Assembly (NCBI GenBank): GCA_963813355.1
Contig: CAWEYS010000023.1
Location: forward strand, 62,001 to 126,000
Direction of reading: 5' to 3'
Length of the DNA: 64,000 nucleotides
From: DATAGF01 sp963813355
GTDB taxonomy: Bacteria > Actinomycetota > Thermoleophilia > Miltoncostaeales > Miltoncostaeaceae
How positions within the stretch are numbered: the stretch's first letter is position 1; each line of letters opens with the position of its first letter. Of this stretch, positions 52,313 to 62,068 are shown one piece after another. Made by a program: the position numbers and the translations under genes. The notes beneath the pieces are model-generated. The model was not told where the DNA came from. It did no database searches and saw only the letters and a program-made list of their open reading frames with translations.

Positions 52313-53953
52313 CTACCCCGCGGGGCCCTCGTTCAGGCCGGCTGGGCTCGGCGGGCGGGGGATCCGGCGGTACACGCGGACCTCCTCCTCCTCGAAGACG
52401 AGCTCCCAGCGGTTGCTGCGCGCGAGCCGTAGGGCCGCGAAGCGGTAGCCGGGCGGCCGCAGGGTCGGCCGCTCCTGGGCCATGCGACGGAAGCGCTCGC
52501 CGTCGGCCACCACGACGTACTGGGCGTTCCCGATGCGGTTCGGGAACAGCAGGATGCGGCGGCGCTCGGAGAGGTGCGCGCCGGCGACGTTGACGGCCGA
52601 GACCCGGGCGTCGTCGGGGATCGTGTCGACCGCCCTCTGCAGGGCCCGGGCCTGGTCGTCCATCGTGAAGGCGTGGAGCGGGCTCCCCGACCAGCCCCCC
52701 GGTATCCAGCCCCAGATGGGCAGCGGCCCCTGGCGGGCGCCCGCGATCACCACGGCGGCGACCATCAGCCCGGCGACGAGGGCCGGGCGGGCCAGGACCC
52801 GGGCCAGGCGCTCTGGCCGCCCGCGCCGGCGCAGCCCCGCCAGCCCCAGCAGGGCGGCGGCGACGAGGAACGGCACCAGCAGGACGGCGTAGTGGTACTG
52901 CACCGACTGCACCGGCCCGCTGCTCGCGAAGAGGTTGATGACGAGCTGCGGGAGCGCTGCGGCGGCCAGCAGCGGCGCGGCGAGCGGCAGCAGGAGCAGC
53001 GGCAGGAGCAGCGCGGCGAGGTAGACCAGCCGCCCGGGGGTGGCGATGACGGCGGCGGCCTCCCACGGCCGCGTGAAGATCGTCCCCAGGATCTCGCTCG
53101 GGCTGTCGCCGAGCGCGGCGTAGCGGCTCAGGTGGGGGTTGACGCCGTCGATCGCGAAGCTGGGCATGATCACGCCGACCGCGATCGCCACCCACGCGAG
53201 CGCGCCCGCGCCGAGGACCAGCGCGGCCCGGCGACGGTCGCGATGGCGCACCCACATCCAGACCGCCAGGCCCGCCACGACCAGGCCGACCTGCTCCTGG
53301 GTGAGGCACGCCAGGGCCGCGCAGACGCCCAGGACGAGGTCGCGACGCTCCTCGATGGCCCAGATGCAGAACAGCAGCAGCGGCGCGGCGAGCGTGACCG
53401 GGTGGAAGTCGAAGAGGGTCGCGTGCTGGAGCGCCGGGTACAGGAGGTAGACGGCGGCGCCCGCGAGGGCCAGGCGGTCGTCGCCGAGCCAGCGCCGCCC
53501 GAGCCAGAAGGCCGGCAGCGCCCCGGTGGCCACGATCAGCGCCTGCGCCACCAGCAGCATCTCGGGGCTCGGCCAGGCCCACCAGAGCGGGGTGAAGAGC
53601 ACCAGCACGAGGTTAACGTGGGCCCCGAGCCGGTTGAACTGGACCCCGGAGAGGTCGGTGGTCTCGAGGAAGCGCCCCTCGGCGGTGTTCCAGAGGGCCT
53701 GGACCATGTTCCCGAGGTCGAACCGGCCCGTCGAGAAGCTGCGGTGGCGCGCCACGGACAGCCAGGCGAAGACGCCGGCGTAGACGGCCATCATGGCGAC
53801 GACGAGCAGCTGCGAGCGGTCGCGCGCCAGGCGCCTCCAGCGCCCCGGCGGACGGGCGGCCGGCCCCGGGACGGGCGCCGCCGGCAGGGGGGGCCGCCGC
53901 CGCCGTCCGGTGTCCTCACGGGGTTCGACGTCGGTGATCGGTCGAGCGGTCAC
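52313..53953 (-). CDS. DUF2079 multispan membrane protein (546 aa)
   Basis: A Pro/Arg-rich cytoplasmic start, about ten to eleven membrane helices, and the DUF2079 landmarks FSTGRFDLGNMVQALWNT, HVNLVLVLFTPLWWAWPSPE, LFDFHPVTLAAPLLLFCIW and LTQEQVGLVVAGLAVWM. The C-terminal soluble domain (AQYVVVADGERF) is outside. The family resembles lipid-linked-sugar glycosyltransferases of the GT-C type, so a role in extracytoplasmic sugar transfer is likely but not proven. GTG 53953 has GGGAGG at proper distance. Confidence 0.92.
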   Translation of the reverse strand: MTARPITDVEPREDTGRRRRPPLPAAPVPGPAARPPGRWRRLARDRSQLLVVAMMAVYAGVFAWLSVARHRSFSTGRFDLGNMVQALWNTAEGRFLETTDLSGVQFNRLGAHVNLVLVLFTPLWWAWPSPEMLLVAQALIVATGALPAFWLGRRWLGDDRLALAGAAVYLLYPALQHATLFDFHPVTLAAPLLLFCIWAIEERRDLVLGVCAALACLTQEQVGLVVAGLAVWMWVRHRDRRRAALVLGAGALAWVAIAVGVIMPSFAIDGVNPHLSRYAALGDSPSEILGTIFTRPWEAAAVIATPGRLVYLAALLLPLLLLPLAAPLLAAAALPQLVINLFASSGPVQSVQYHYAVLLVPFLVAAALLGLAGLRRRGRPERLARVLARPALVAGLMVAAVVIAGARQGPLPIWGWIPGGWSGSPLHAFTMDDQARALQRAVDTIPDDARVSAVNVAGAHLSERRRILLFPNRIGNAQYVVVADGERFRRMAQERPTLRPPGYRFAALRLARSNRWELVFEEEEVRVYRRIPRPPSPAGLNEGPAG

Positions 53954-54050
53954 GCGCCTCCCACGGCTGGCGCCCGCGCGCGGCGCGGACGAGATGACGG
54001 GACTGTAGAGGACGGCACCGGCGGGGCCGCGCCATCCCGACCGGCGCCGC

Positions 54051-54056
54051 TATCCT
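54051..54056 (+). promoter_or_regulatory. -10 box TATCCT of the serine hydrolase gene (leaderless)
   Basis: Six bases before GTG 54063. Confidence 0.55.
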
Positions 54057-54062
54057 GCGGCG

Positions 54063-55559
54063 GTGCGGGTACGGGCCGCCCTCGCCCTGGTCGCGGCCGC
54101 GCTCGGGGCCGGCGCGCCCGCGGCGTTCGCCGGCGACGCCGCGCTGCGCGCCGCGTCCGATCGCGGCATGCCCGCCGTCGAGGCGGCCGCGGCACGGATG
54201 AGCCCGGCCGACCCGGGCTCCGTGCAGGCCCTCTACGACGCGGGCCGCGACCTCGACGAGGCGCTGGTGCGGGCGGCGCCCGCGGGGGCGGGGTGCCGGC
54301 CGCTGCTGGCGGCGGCCCGCCGCTACGCGGGCGCGCGCGTGGCCCAGGCCGAGGGCATCGACCGCCTCGACCTCCGCCGCAGCGCCGCCGCCGGCGGCCG
54401 GGCGCGTGCCGCCCGCCGGGCGGTCGCCTCCGCCCGAGCGCGCTGCCGCGGGGTCGCGCGCCCGGCGGCGCCCGCGCGCCTCCTCCTGGCGCCGGGGGCC
54501 GGGGAGGCGTTCTTCGGGGCGATCGCCGCCCGCGGGCCGGCCGCGGCGGACGCCGCCGAGGTGCGCGTGGACGGCGCCGTCGTCGGGCGGGTCGCCGTCG
54601 CCGGCGGCCGGGCGCGGGCCGGCGTCGCCGCTCCGCCCGGCCGCCACGACCTCGAGGTGCGCTTCCTCGCCGGCCCCCGGGTCGCCGGCCGGGCCCGCTC
54701 TCCCGGCGTCCACCTGCTCTCCTCCGCCTCCCGCGCCGCCGCGCCGGGGACGCGCCTCGACGCCGGCCTCTCGGCCCGCCTGGCCGCCGCGGCGCGCGCG
54801 AGCGGGCTGCAGGCGGCCGTCTGGGTCCAGGACCTGCGGACCGGGACGGTCGCCGGCTGGAACGCCGACGCGCGCTTCCCCGCCGCCTCGACGGTCAAGC
54901 TGGGGCTGCTGGCCGGCGCCCTGGCGCGGACGGGGCCCGGCGCGACGCCCCTACGGTACGACCTCGCGGCGATGGCGACGTGGTCCTCGAACCTCGCGAC
55001 GAACCGCCTCCTGGACCGGCTCGGCGAGGCGGTCGCGCGCGAGGGCCTGGCCCGCCTCGGCGCGCGCTCGAGCACCTTCCCCGGGGGCTACATCGTCGGC
55101 ACCGAGCTGCAGCCGGCGCTGCCGGCCGGGGGCGCCTCCGACCCGCCGCCGGCGGTCTCGGGGCGGGTGACGACCGCGCGGGACCTGGGGCGGGCCCTGT
55201 ACGCGATCCACGCCGCCGCCGCCGGCTCGGCCGCCGCCCGGCGCGAGACCGGCCTGACGACCCGGTCGGCGCGTCTGGCCCTGGGCCTCCTGCTGTCGTC
55301 GGAGCAGGCGGGCGACAACCGCAGCCTGGTGGCCGGCGCGCTCGCGCCCGGGACCCCGGTCGCCCAGAAGAACGGCTGGCTGCGGGCCGCGCGCCACGGC
55401 GCGGCGCTGGTCTACGACGCGGCCGGGCCGCGGATCGTGGTGGTGCTGACCTACCGCGCGTCGGGGGTCTCCCGCGCAGGGGCCGCCGCGCTCGCGCAGC
55501 GCGCGGCCCGGCTCGCGGGCGCGGCGGTCAGCGCGGCGCCCCGAGCGCGGCGTGCGTGA
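54063..55559 (+). CDS. Secreted class-A beta-lactamase-like serine hydrolase (498 aa)
   Basis: Signal peptide at residues 1-23 (ALALVAAALGAGAPAAFAG). Residues 24-240 hold a helical stretch and a beta-sandwich-like domain. The catalytic domain has S276-T-V-K279 (FPAASTVKLGLLAG), S308-S-N310 in the place of the SDN motif and K436-N-G in the place of KTG (AQKNGWLRAARHG). This set fits penicillin-recognising enzymes that act as beta-lactamase, DD-peptidase or unknown cell-wall hydrolase. The final 32 bases overlap the convergent deacetylase gene. Confidence 0.9.
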   Translation: MRVRAALALVAAALGAGAPAAFAGDAALRAASDRGMPAVEAAAARMSPADPGSVQALYDAGRDLDEALVRAAPAGAGCRPLLAAARRYAGARVAQAEGIDRLDLRRSAAAGGRARAARRAVASARARCRGVARPAAPARLLLAPGAGEAFFGAIAARGPAAADAAEVRVDGAVVGRVAVAGGRARAGVAAPPGRHDLEVRFLAGPRVAGRARSPGVHLLSSASRAAAPGTRLDAGLSARLAAAARASGLQAAVWVQDLRTGTVAGWNADARFPAASTVKLGLLAGALARTGPGATPLRYDLAAMATWSSNLATNRLLDRLGEAVAREGLARLGARSSTFPGGYIVGTELQPALPAGGASDPPPAVSGRVTTARDLGRALYAIHAAAAGSAAARRETGLTTRSARLALGLLLSSEQAGDNRSLVAGALAPGTPVAQKNGWLRAARHGAALVYDAAGPRIVVVLTYRASGVSRAGAAALAQRAARLAGAAVSAAPRARRA

Positions 55560-56212
55560 CCGGCCGGCGCCCCTGGGCGAGCAGGCGCTCGAGGAGGTCC
55601 CGCCCCGCCGTCCCAACCGGCGGGTGGAGCAGGTCCGCCGGGTGGAGGTCGAGCCGGACGACCGGCGCCCGGGCGAGTGCCCCGGCGGCGGCCCGCGCGG
55701 CGGCGGGCGACAGGGCGCGCCGCGCCGGGCCGGAGGCGCCGAGGCCGAGGCTCGGCAGGCGGCGTCGGCCCCCTTCCCAGGCCAGCGAGCCCCGGGTGGC
55801 CCACCACGCCAGGCCCGCCTGGCGGCACTGGTCGCCCGCTCCCGCCGGCTGGGCGTAGGACGGAGCGATGAAGCCCTCGGGGGACAGCCCGGCCGCGCGC
55901 AGCTCGGCCAGCGCCGTCCCGGATCAGGGCCGCCACCTGCGCCGGGCGGCGTCCGGCCAGCTCGGCCCCGTCGCGCCCGTCGGCGCGGGTGTGCGACCAC
56001 CCGTGGAGCACGATCTCGTCGCCTCGGCTCGCGCGCTCGCGCGCCCACGCCCGGGCCGGCCCGGCCCGCCACGAGTCGCGGCCGCGGTAGCGCGGGACCA
56101 GCAGCAGGCTCGCCGGGCCCTCGACCGCCTCGGCGACCAGCGCGCGCCACTCCCCCGCCTCGGCGATCGTCGACGGCGCGACGTCGTGGATGGAGATCAC
56201 GAGCGCCCTCAC
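55528..56212 (-). CDS. DUF2334/polysaccharide-deacetylase-like protein, one frameshift
   Basis: The N-terminus RALVISIHDVAPST and later DEIVLHGWSHTRAD show the metal-binding Asp and the HxxxH-like pattern of NodB-fold deacetylases of the DUF2334 kind. Near 55920 the frame must change: CGGGACGGCGCTGGCC needs one base removed to read RDGLAELRAAGLSPEGFIAP, which continues to a normal end (RRPVTHAALGAPR) at 55528. Corrected length about 227 residues. Substrate may be a cell-wall or exopolysaccharide sugar of the same locus. Confidence 0.8.
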
Positions 56213-56267
56213 GCGCCCCCCGACGAGCCGCCGCGCCGCCGAGAGCGCGGTGACGGCGAGGAGGGGG

Positions 56268-57378
56268 TCATGAGGCCAGGCGCCGGTACACCTCCCACTC
56301 CTCCTGGAAGGTGCGGTCCCATCGCAGGTCGTCCAGCGCCGGCCGCGGGCGCGGCCCCCGCAGGGCGCGCTCGACCCCCGCGGCGAGGGCGGCGGGGTCG
56401 CCCGGCGCGACGAGCACCGCCCCGCGCCCGCCGAGGGTCTCCGCCGTGCCGGCCGCGTCCGGGGCCACGACCCGGCATCCCGCGGCGAGGGCCTCGAGGG
56501 GCGCCAGGCCGAAGGGCTCGGCAGGGTTCGGGTGGACGAAGCAGTCGGCGGTCGCCATCAGCCTCGCCAGCTCGCCCCGGGACGCGACGTGGCCCAGCAG
56601 CCGCAGCCGCCCCTCCACGCCGAGCCGACGCGCCGCGCGCTCCACGCGGCTCCGCGCGGCGCCCGCGCCGGCGACGGCGAGCACGGCCGGCCGGCCCATC
56701 CGCGCGAGCGTCGGCGCGAGGAGGTCGACGCGCTTCTCGCTCGACAGGCGGCCCGCGTAGAGCAGCAGCGCCTCCGCCGGAGCGGCCAGGCGGGCCCTGA
56801 GCGCCTCGTCGGGGCGAGCGGCGCGGAAGACGTCGAGGTCGACCCCGAGGGGCGCGGTGAGCACCGGCGCCGCCGTGTGGGGCGCCACCCACTCGCGGGA
56901 GGTCTCGGACGCCACCAGCACCGCCCCGGGGGCCGCCAGCGCCCGCCGCTGCACCAGCCCCAGGACCGCCGACGCGGGGGCCCTCATCCCCGCGGGCAGC
57001 CCCGCCGCCCCGAGGGCGAGGTCGGAGTGGCAGTACATCGCGACGGCCACGCCTCGCGCCCGCGCCCAGCGGGCGACCGCGCGCGGGAACGCGAGGGCGT
57101 CGTGGAGGACGACGACGTCGGGCCCCAGCGCCTCGAGCGCGGCGATGATCGGCGCGGGCCGCGGCGCGAGGCGGTACCCCCAGCGGCCGCTCGGGGTGCG
57201 CCCCCGCACCCTCAGGACGGCGCTCGCCGCGAGAACCTGGGCTTCGCTCCGACGCCCCGGTGACCACCGCGGCGTGGGGCAGGCCCCGCAGCCCGGCCCA
57301 CTCGGCCTTGGCGCGGAGGTAGGTGCGGATGCCCCCGGACGTCGGCGAGTACCACTGGGTGACGTTGACGACCCTCAC
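56268..57378 (-). CDS. Glycosyltransferase family 4, one frameshift
   Basis: The start VNVTQWYSPTSGGIRTYLRA is the normal acceptor-domain opening. The frame changes at about 57230, and the rest continues as LAPRPAPIIAALEALGPDVV, LLLYAGRLSSEKRVDLLAPT, LARLMATADCFVHPNPAEPF and GLAPLEALAAGCRVVAPDAA, covering the GT-B donor domain with its E-x7-E motif. One extra base explains the break (length 1111). GTG 57378 overlaps the stop of the PHP-glycosyltransferase gene, so the two are translated together. It likely acts on a lipid-linked or phosphatidylinositol-type acceptor, by analogy with GT4 mannosyltransferases; that is inference. Confidence 0.86.
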
Positions 57379-59828
57379 GCCGCCGCGCCGCGCGCGGCGC
57401 GCGCGCGGGGGCCGCCCGGCGGCGGCTCGCCCCCGGCGAGGCCGGCGTAGCCGTCGAGCAGGCCGTCGAGGACCTCGGCCCAGCCGGGGCGCCTGCAGCG
57501 CCCGCGCCCGGGCGCGGGCGCCCATCGCGGCCCGCAGCCCCGCGTCGCCGGCGAGCCGCGCGATCGCGGCGGCCAGCGCCGCCGGGTCGTCGGCCGGGAC
57601 GACCAGCCCGGTCTCGCCGTCGGCGACGTGCTCGGCCGCGGCGCCCGCGCCGAGCACCACCGCCGGCAGGCCCGAGGCGGCGGCCTCGGTCACCACCTGG
57701 CCGAAGGTCTCCGTGGCCGACGGGAGGCAGAAGAGGTCCGCCGAGGCGTAGGCGGCCGCCAGGTCCCCGCCCCGCAGCGGCCCGACGAACCGGTGGGGCG
57801 TCCCGGCCAGCGCGCGCGCCAGCCCCTCCCGCGCCGGGCCCTCGCCCACGAGAGCGAGGCGCAGGCCGGGGAGGCCGGCCGACGCGCGGCGGAACGCATC
57901 GGCCAGCAGGAAGAGGCCCTTCTCGGGCGAGAGCCGGCCGACGTAGAGCAGGACCGTGCCGCCCCGGGCGCCGAGGCGCGCCCGCATGAGGCGCGAGCGG
58001 CGCTCTGGGCCGAAGCGGGCGGTGTCGGTGCCGCGCCCGAAGACGGCGATGCGGGCCGGGTCGATGCCGCCGCCCAGCAGGAGCCCCTCGGCCGTCGCGC
58101 GGGTCGGCACGTAGACGCGGTCGGCCTGGGCGTAGAACCACCGCACGGCGCGGTCGGCGAGGGCGGCGGCGAAGCGATCGCCGGTCAGGTCGAGGGCGTA
58201 GCCGGCGAACTCGGTGTGGAAGGTCGCGGCGAACGGCAGCCCGAGCGTGCGGGCGACCACGAGCGCGGCCAGGCCCACCGGCCCGGGCGTCGCGGCGTGG
58301 ACCACGCGGGCTCCCGAGGCCTGGACCGCGTCGAGCACGTCCACGACCGACGGCACCCCCAGGCGCCAGGCGGCGTCGCCGTAGGCGGGCACGGGCATCC
58401 TGGCGACCGCCGGCAGGTCGATGTGACTCGGGGACGGCGGCACCCCGGATCCGCAGGTCACCACGGTCATGCGGCGCTCGGGGTGGGCGCAGGCGTGGGC
58501 GTCGAGCCGGCGCATGGTCCCCGCGACGCCGTTCAGCTCGGCGAAGGTGTCGGTGGCCATCACCGCGGGGACCGGGCCGGGCGCGGCCGGCCGGGGCCCG
58601 AAGAACTCCCGCCCCACGGCCTCGGCGAAGCGCACCTCGCCGGCCGAGTAGTAGGCCGCCAGCAGGTAGGGCAGCGCGAGCATGCCGGCGCCGGCCAGCG
58701 CCTCGGCGCGCCGGCCCAGCGTGCCCAGGCGGAGCCCCCGCGGGTCGAGCGCCCGGCGCACGAGCTCCTCGTGGAGCCATCCCGTCGCCAGCCGCAGGCG
58801 GGCGTGGCTCCGCTCGCTCCCGTCCGCGGCCCGCCCGAGGCGCCGGTAGCGGCGCACGAGCCGGCGGTCGGCGCGGATGCGGACCAGGACGTCCTCGCCG
58901 ATGCCCGGCGCCGCGGCGGGCGCGGCGGCGCGGCGGCCGCGCCCTCGGCGGGCGCCAGGGGGTGCTGGAGAAGGTCGCCCACGATCCCCCGCAGCCGCTC
59001 CGGGATCGCGACCGAGCCCCGCTCGAGGTAGGCCTTGGCCGCCAGCGAGCCCACGGAGTGGGCCAGCGCCGCGGCGCTGCCGTGGCCGCCCTCGGGCCGC
59101 ACCCGCCCGCCGCGCAGGTGGTCGAGCAGGTCGGCGGGCCCGCTGGTGGGGGGCGTCGCGGTCCACGTACTGGCGATGTCGTACGAGCCGTGGTCGTCGC
59201 TGCCGCCGGTCAGGCCGGGGGGCCCGTCCCCGCGCGCGACGATCCCGTGCTTCTCGGTGAGGCGGTCGAGCAGGTTGCGGCTCGCCGAGCGCGCGATCCG
59301 GGCGCCGACCTCGTTGCCTTCGCGGGGGCGTGCGCCGTTGCGCCCCTCCCAGAGGCGGAACAGCAGCAGGCACCGCTCGAGGTGGTCGGCGGTGAGCTCG
59401 CCCCCGACCCGGTGCAGGGGGTGGGCGAGCGCGTGGGGCAGCCCCGCGCCCGCGGCGTAGTCCACGAGCTCGTAGAGGTTCCCGCGCAGCCGGTCCATGT
59501 CCGCCCAGCGGGCCTCGTCGAGCCCCCAGACAAGGACGTGGACCGGCACCCGGTCCTCGGGGAACTCGACGGTCGCCTCCACGCCGATCACGACGTCCGG
59601 GTGGTGGGCGATCTCGAGCGCCCCCGCGATCGTGTTGTGGTCCGTGAGCGTGACGAGGTCCATGCCGCGCCGCTTGGCCGTGGCGTAGGCGGCCTCGGGC
59701 TCCGTGAACGACTCGGGCATCACCGCCTGGGTGAGGAACCAGCTCCCCGTGTCGGTCGACGCTCGCGAGTGCAGGTGGAGGTCGATCCTGCACTCGTCTG
59801 CGGGCCGGCTGGGCGCGTGGGGGCGCAC
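57375..59828 (-). CDS. PHP phosphoesterase fused to a GT4 glycosyltransferase (about 817 aa, two frameshifts)
   Basis: Residues 1-300 are a PHP domain with complete metal sites: H18-L-H20 (IDLHLHSRAST), D63-H64-N65 (LTDHNTI), E84/E88, H136 (HALAHPLH) and D211-D212-H213 (GGSDDHGS). A helical linker follows, then a GT-B enzyme: MATDTFAELNGVAGTMRRL, FAATFHTEFAGYALDL, LLYVGRLSPEKGLFLLADAF, and FCLPSATETFGQVVTEAAAS. The frame shifts once in an Ala/Pro-coding GC tract near 58930 and again near 57500, after which it ends LDGLLDGYAGLAGGE. No start codon with a ribosome site lies between the domains. Hydrolase plus transferase in one chain is unusual. Confidence 0.8.
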
Positions 59829-59939
59829 GTCGGACCGGAGCGTGGCAGGGCCCGCCGGCGCCCGGGTTACACCGCCGTTGGCTCCGGAACGCCGGGGTCA
59901 GCGCCGGGCGGATGCCCCGCCCCGGACCGCGCCGGCCCG

Positions 59940-59945
59940 TAGGGT
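59940..59945 (+). promoter_or_regulatory. -10 box TAGGGT of the SRPBCC-photolyase operon (leaderless)
   Basis: Six bases before ATG 59952. Confidence 0.55.
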
Positions 59946-59951
59946 GCGCGG

Positions 59952-60416
59952 ATGCCCACCCGACCGGCGGTCCTGGAGCGCTCGGTCGAGATCGCCGCGC
60001 CGGTCGAGGCCGTCTTCGAGTTTCACCTCGACCCCCGCAACGCGGCCCTGATCGCCCCGGCCGGGACGCGCGTCGTCTCGGTGGAGGGCGCCGTCCCCCT
60101 GGAGGCCGGGCACGTCGTGACCCTGCGGATGCGCGCGCGGCCGCTGCCGGTGGCCGTGGCGTGGACGGTGAGGATCGAGAGCGTGGAGCCCGGGCGGCGC
60201 ATCGTCAACGTCGCCGAGCGCTCCCCCTTCGCCCTCTGGCGCCACGAGCACATCTTCCGCGCGCTCGGCCCGGACCGCACCCTGCTGACCGACCGGGTGA
60301 CCTACCGCCTGCGCGGCGGCCGGTTGGGCGCCCTCGCCGGGCCGCTCGTGGGCCGCCGGCTGGAGGCGGCCTTCGCCGAGCGCCATCGCCGCACGCGCGA
60401 GCTGCTCGAGGCGTGA
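59952..60416 (+). CDS. SRPBCC (START-like) domain protein (154 aa)
   Basis: Pattern of the polyketide-cyclase/SRPBCC fold: RSVEIAAPVEAVFEFHLDPR at the start, WTVRIESVEPGRRIVNVAER and FRALGPDRTLLTDRVTYRLR in the sheet, and a long C-terminal helix (LEAAFAERHRRTRELLEA). It binds a hydrophobic ligand; adjacency of such a gene to a photolyase gene is common in bacteria. Its TGA overlaps the photolyase GTG, so the two are co-translated. Confidence 0.88.
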   Translation: MPTRPAVLERSVEIAAPVEAVFEFHLDPRNAALIAPAGTRVVSVEGAVPLEAGHVVTLRMRARPLPVAVAWTVRIESVEPGRRIVNVAERSPFALWRHEHIFRALGPDRTLLTDRVTYRLRGGRLGALAGPLVGRRLEAAFAERHRRTRELLEA

Positions 60417-61813
60417 GCGCCGGCCCCGCGACGCTGGTCTGGTTCCGGCGCGACCTGCGGGTGGCCGATCACCCGGCCCTGCGCGCGGCGGCCGACGCCG
60501 GCCCCGTCGTCTGCCTGTTCGTCCTCGACCCGGCGCTGCTGGGCCGCCGCCACCACCGCGCGCCGGCGCGGCTGCGCTTCCTGCGCGCCGGCCTCGAGGC
60601 CCTCGACGACGCGCTGCGCGCGCGCGGCGGCCGCCTGGTGGTGCGCCACGGCCCGCCGGAGCGGATCGTCCCCGAGGTCGCCGCGGAGGCCGGCGCCCGC
60701 GCCGTCCACTTCGCCCGCGACGTCTCCCCCTTCGCGCGCTCCCGCGACGCGCGGGTGGCGGCGGCGCTGGCGGAGGCCGGCGTGCGGGTGCGGACCATGC
60801 CCGCCGACCTGGTGGCCGAGCCCGAGGAGCTGCCGGGGTCCTCGGGCGAGGGCTACCGCGTGTTCACGCCCTTCCACCGGGCCTGGCGCGAGGCCCACAT
60901 CCCGGAGGCCGTGCCGGCGCCGCGGCGCGTCGAGGGCCCGGACATCGGCGGGGAGGGCGTGGGCCGCCTCCCCGCGGGCGACCCGCCGCTGCCCGCCGGC
61001 CCGGCCGCCGCCAGGCGCCACCTGGCCGCGTTCGCCCGCGATGGGCTCGATGGCTACCCGGACCGGCGGGACCTGGTCGCCGAGGACGCCACCTCGCGGC
61101 TGTCGGCGTACCTGCGCCTCGGCATGTGCACCCCCGCGCAGATCGGCCGGGAGCTCGGCCTGCCGGGACCGCTGTCAGGGCCTCGGGAGGCCTTCTGGCG
61201 CCAGGTCTGCTGGCACGACTTCTACCACCACCACCTCGCCCGGAACCCCGGGGTCCTGCACGCCGCCTTCCAGCCGGCGCTCCGGCGCGTGCGCTGGGAC
61301 GACGATCCGGGCGGGCTGGCGGCCTGGGCGGCCGGCGAGACCGGCTACCCGCTCGTGGACGCCGGCATGCGCCAGCTGGCCGGGGAGGCCTGGATCCACA
61401 ACCGGGCCCGGATGGCCGTGGCCTCCTTCCTGGCCAAGGACCTGCTGGTGGACTGGCGGCGCGGGGAGACGGTCTTCATGCAGGGGCTCGTCAACGGCGA
61501 TCCGGCGAGCAACAACGGCGGCTGGCAGTGGACCGCGGGCACCGGCACGGATGCCGCGCCCTACTTCCGCGTGCTCAACCCGGTCCGCCAGGCCCGCCGC
61601 TTCGACCCGCGCGGCGAGTACGTGCGCCGCCACGTCCCCGAGCTGCGCGGCGTCCCGGACGACCGCATCTTCGAGCCCTGGACCATGACCGCCGAGGAGC
61701 AGCGCGCCGCCGGATGCCGGATCGGATCGGACTACCCGCAGCCGCGGGTCGACCACGCCGAGCGCCGGGAGCTCGCGCTCGAGCGCTACCGGGAGGCGCG
61801 GGGCGAGGGCTGA
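60413..61813 (+). CDS. phr: Deoxyribodipyrimidine photolyase, class I (466 aa)
   Basis: Light-driven repair of cyclobutane pyrimidine dimers. N-terminal antenna domain (TLVWFRRDLRVADHPALRAA), FAD domain with FWRQVCWHDFYHHHL, GMRQLAGEAWIHNRARMAVA, SFLAKDLLVDWRRGE, and the hallmark NGGWQWTAGTGTDAAPYFRV. Antenna is probably a folate or flavin; not decidable. GTG 60413 overlaps the SRPBCC stop. The 3' end overlaps the ECF remnant on the other strand by 28 bases. Confidence 0.96.
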   Translation: MSAGPATLVWFRRDLRVADHPALRAAADAGPVVCLFVLDPALLGRRHHRAPARLRFLRAGLEALDDALRARGGRLVVRHGPPERIVPEVAAEAGARAVHFARDVSPFARSRDARVAAALAEAGVRVRTMPADLVAEPEELPGSSGEGYRVFTPFHRAWREAHIPEAVPAPRRVEGPDIGGEGVGRLPAGDPPLPAGPAAARRHLAAFARDGLDGYPDRRDLVAEDATSRLSAYLRLGMCTPAQIGRELGLPGPLSGPREAFWRQVCWHDFYHHHLARNPGVLHAAFQPALRRVRWDDDPGGLAAWAAGETGYPLVDAGMRQLAGEAWIHNRARMAVASFLAKDLLVDWRRGETVFMQGLVNGDPASNNGGWQWTAGTGTDAAPYFRVLNPVRQARRFDPRGEYVRRHVPELRGVPDDRIFEPWTMTAEEQRAAGCRIGSDYPQPRVDHAERRELALERYREARGEG

Positions 61814-62055
61814 GACGCCGTCACCTCGGCCGGGAGGCCGAAGCGGGCGAACGACGCGGTCGAGCGGAACGCCAGCACGACCGCGATCTCGGCGCCGCGG
61901 AGCGTGAGGACGTCGAGCGCGATGGGCAGGTAGGTCCCGCTCTGCCGGTCGAGCCGGTGCCCAGGGCGACCTGCCCGTTGGCGCGCGTCGCGACGTAGCG
62001 GAGGCTGTCGGGCGGTCCGCTCGGCATGAGCCAGGCACGGGGCTCCCCCGGTGCT
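61786..62055 (-). pseudogene. C-terminal remnant of an ECF sigma factor with SnoaL-like domain
   Basis: Two frames together read SLRYVATRANGQVALG and then HRLDRQSGTYLPIALDVLTL, RGAEIAVVLAF and FARFGLPAEV, which is the end of the SnoaL-like domain carried by ECF41-type (SigJ-like) RNA polymerase sigma factors. The sigma regions are missing, one base shift separates the pieces, and the frame runs on into the photolyase antisense to a TAG at 61786. It ends where the thiamine riboswitch promoter begins. A decayed gene left by deletion. Confidence 0.65.
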
Positions 62056-62060
62056 AGGCT
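62055..62060 (+). promoter_or_regulatory. -10 box TAGGCT upstream of the TPP riboswitch
   Basis: Places the transcription start about 62067, just before the aptamer, as expected for a riboswitch transcript. Confidence 0.5.
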
Positions 62061-62068
62061 GAAACGGT

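Noticed and set aside
52574..55858. A 1094-codon plus-strand open frame opposite DUF2079 and through the serine hydrolase
   Set aside because: No domains, composition of antisense GC-rich DNA; the DUF2079 and serine hydrolase frames explain the region.
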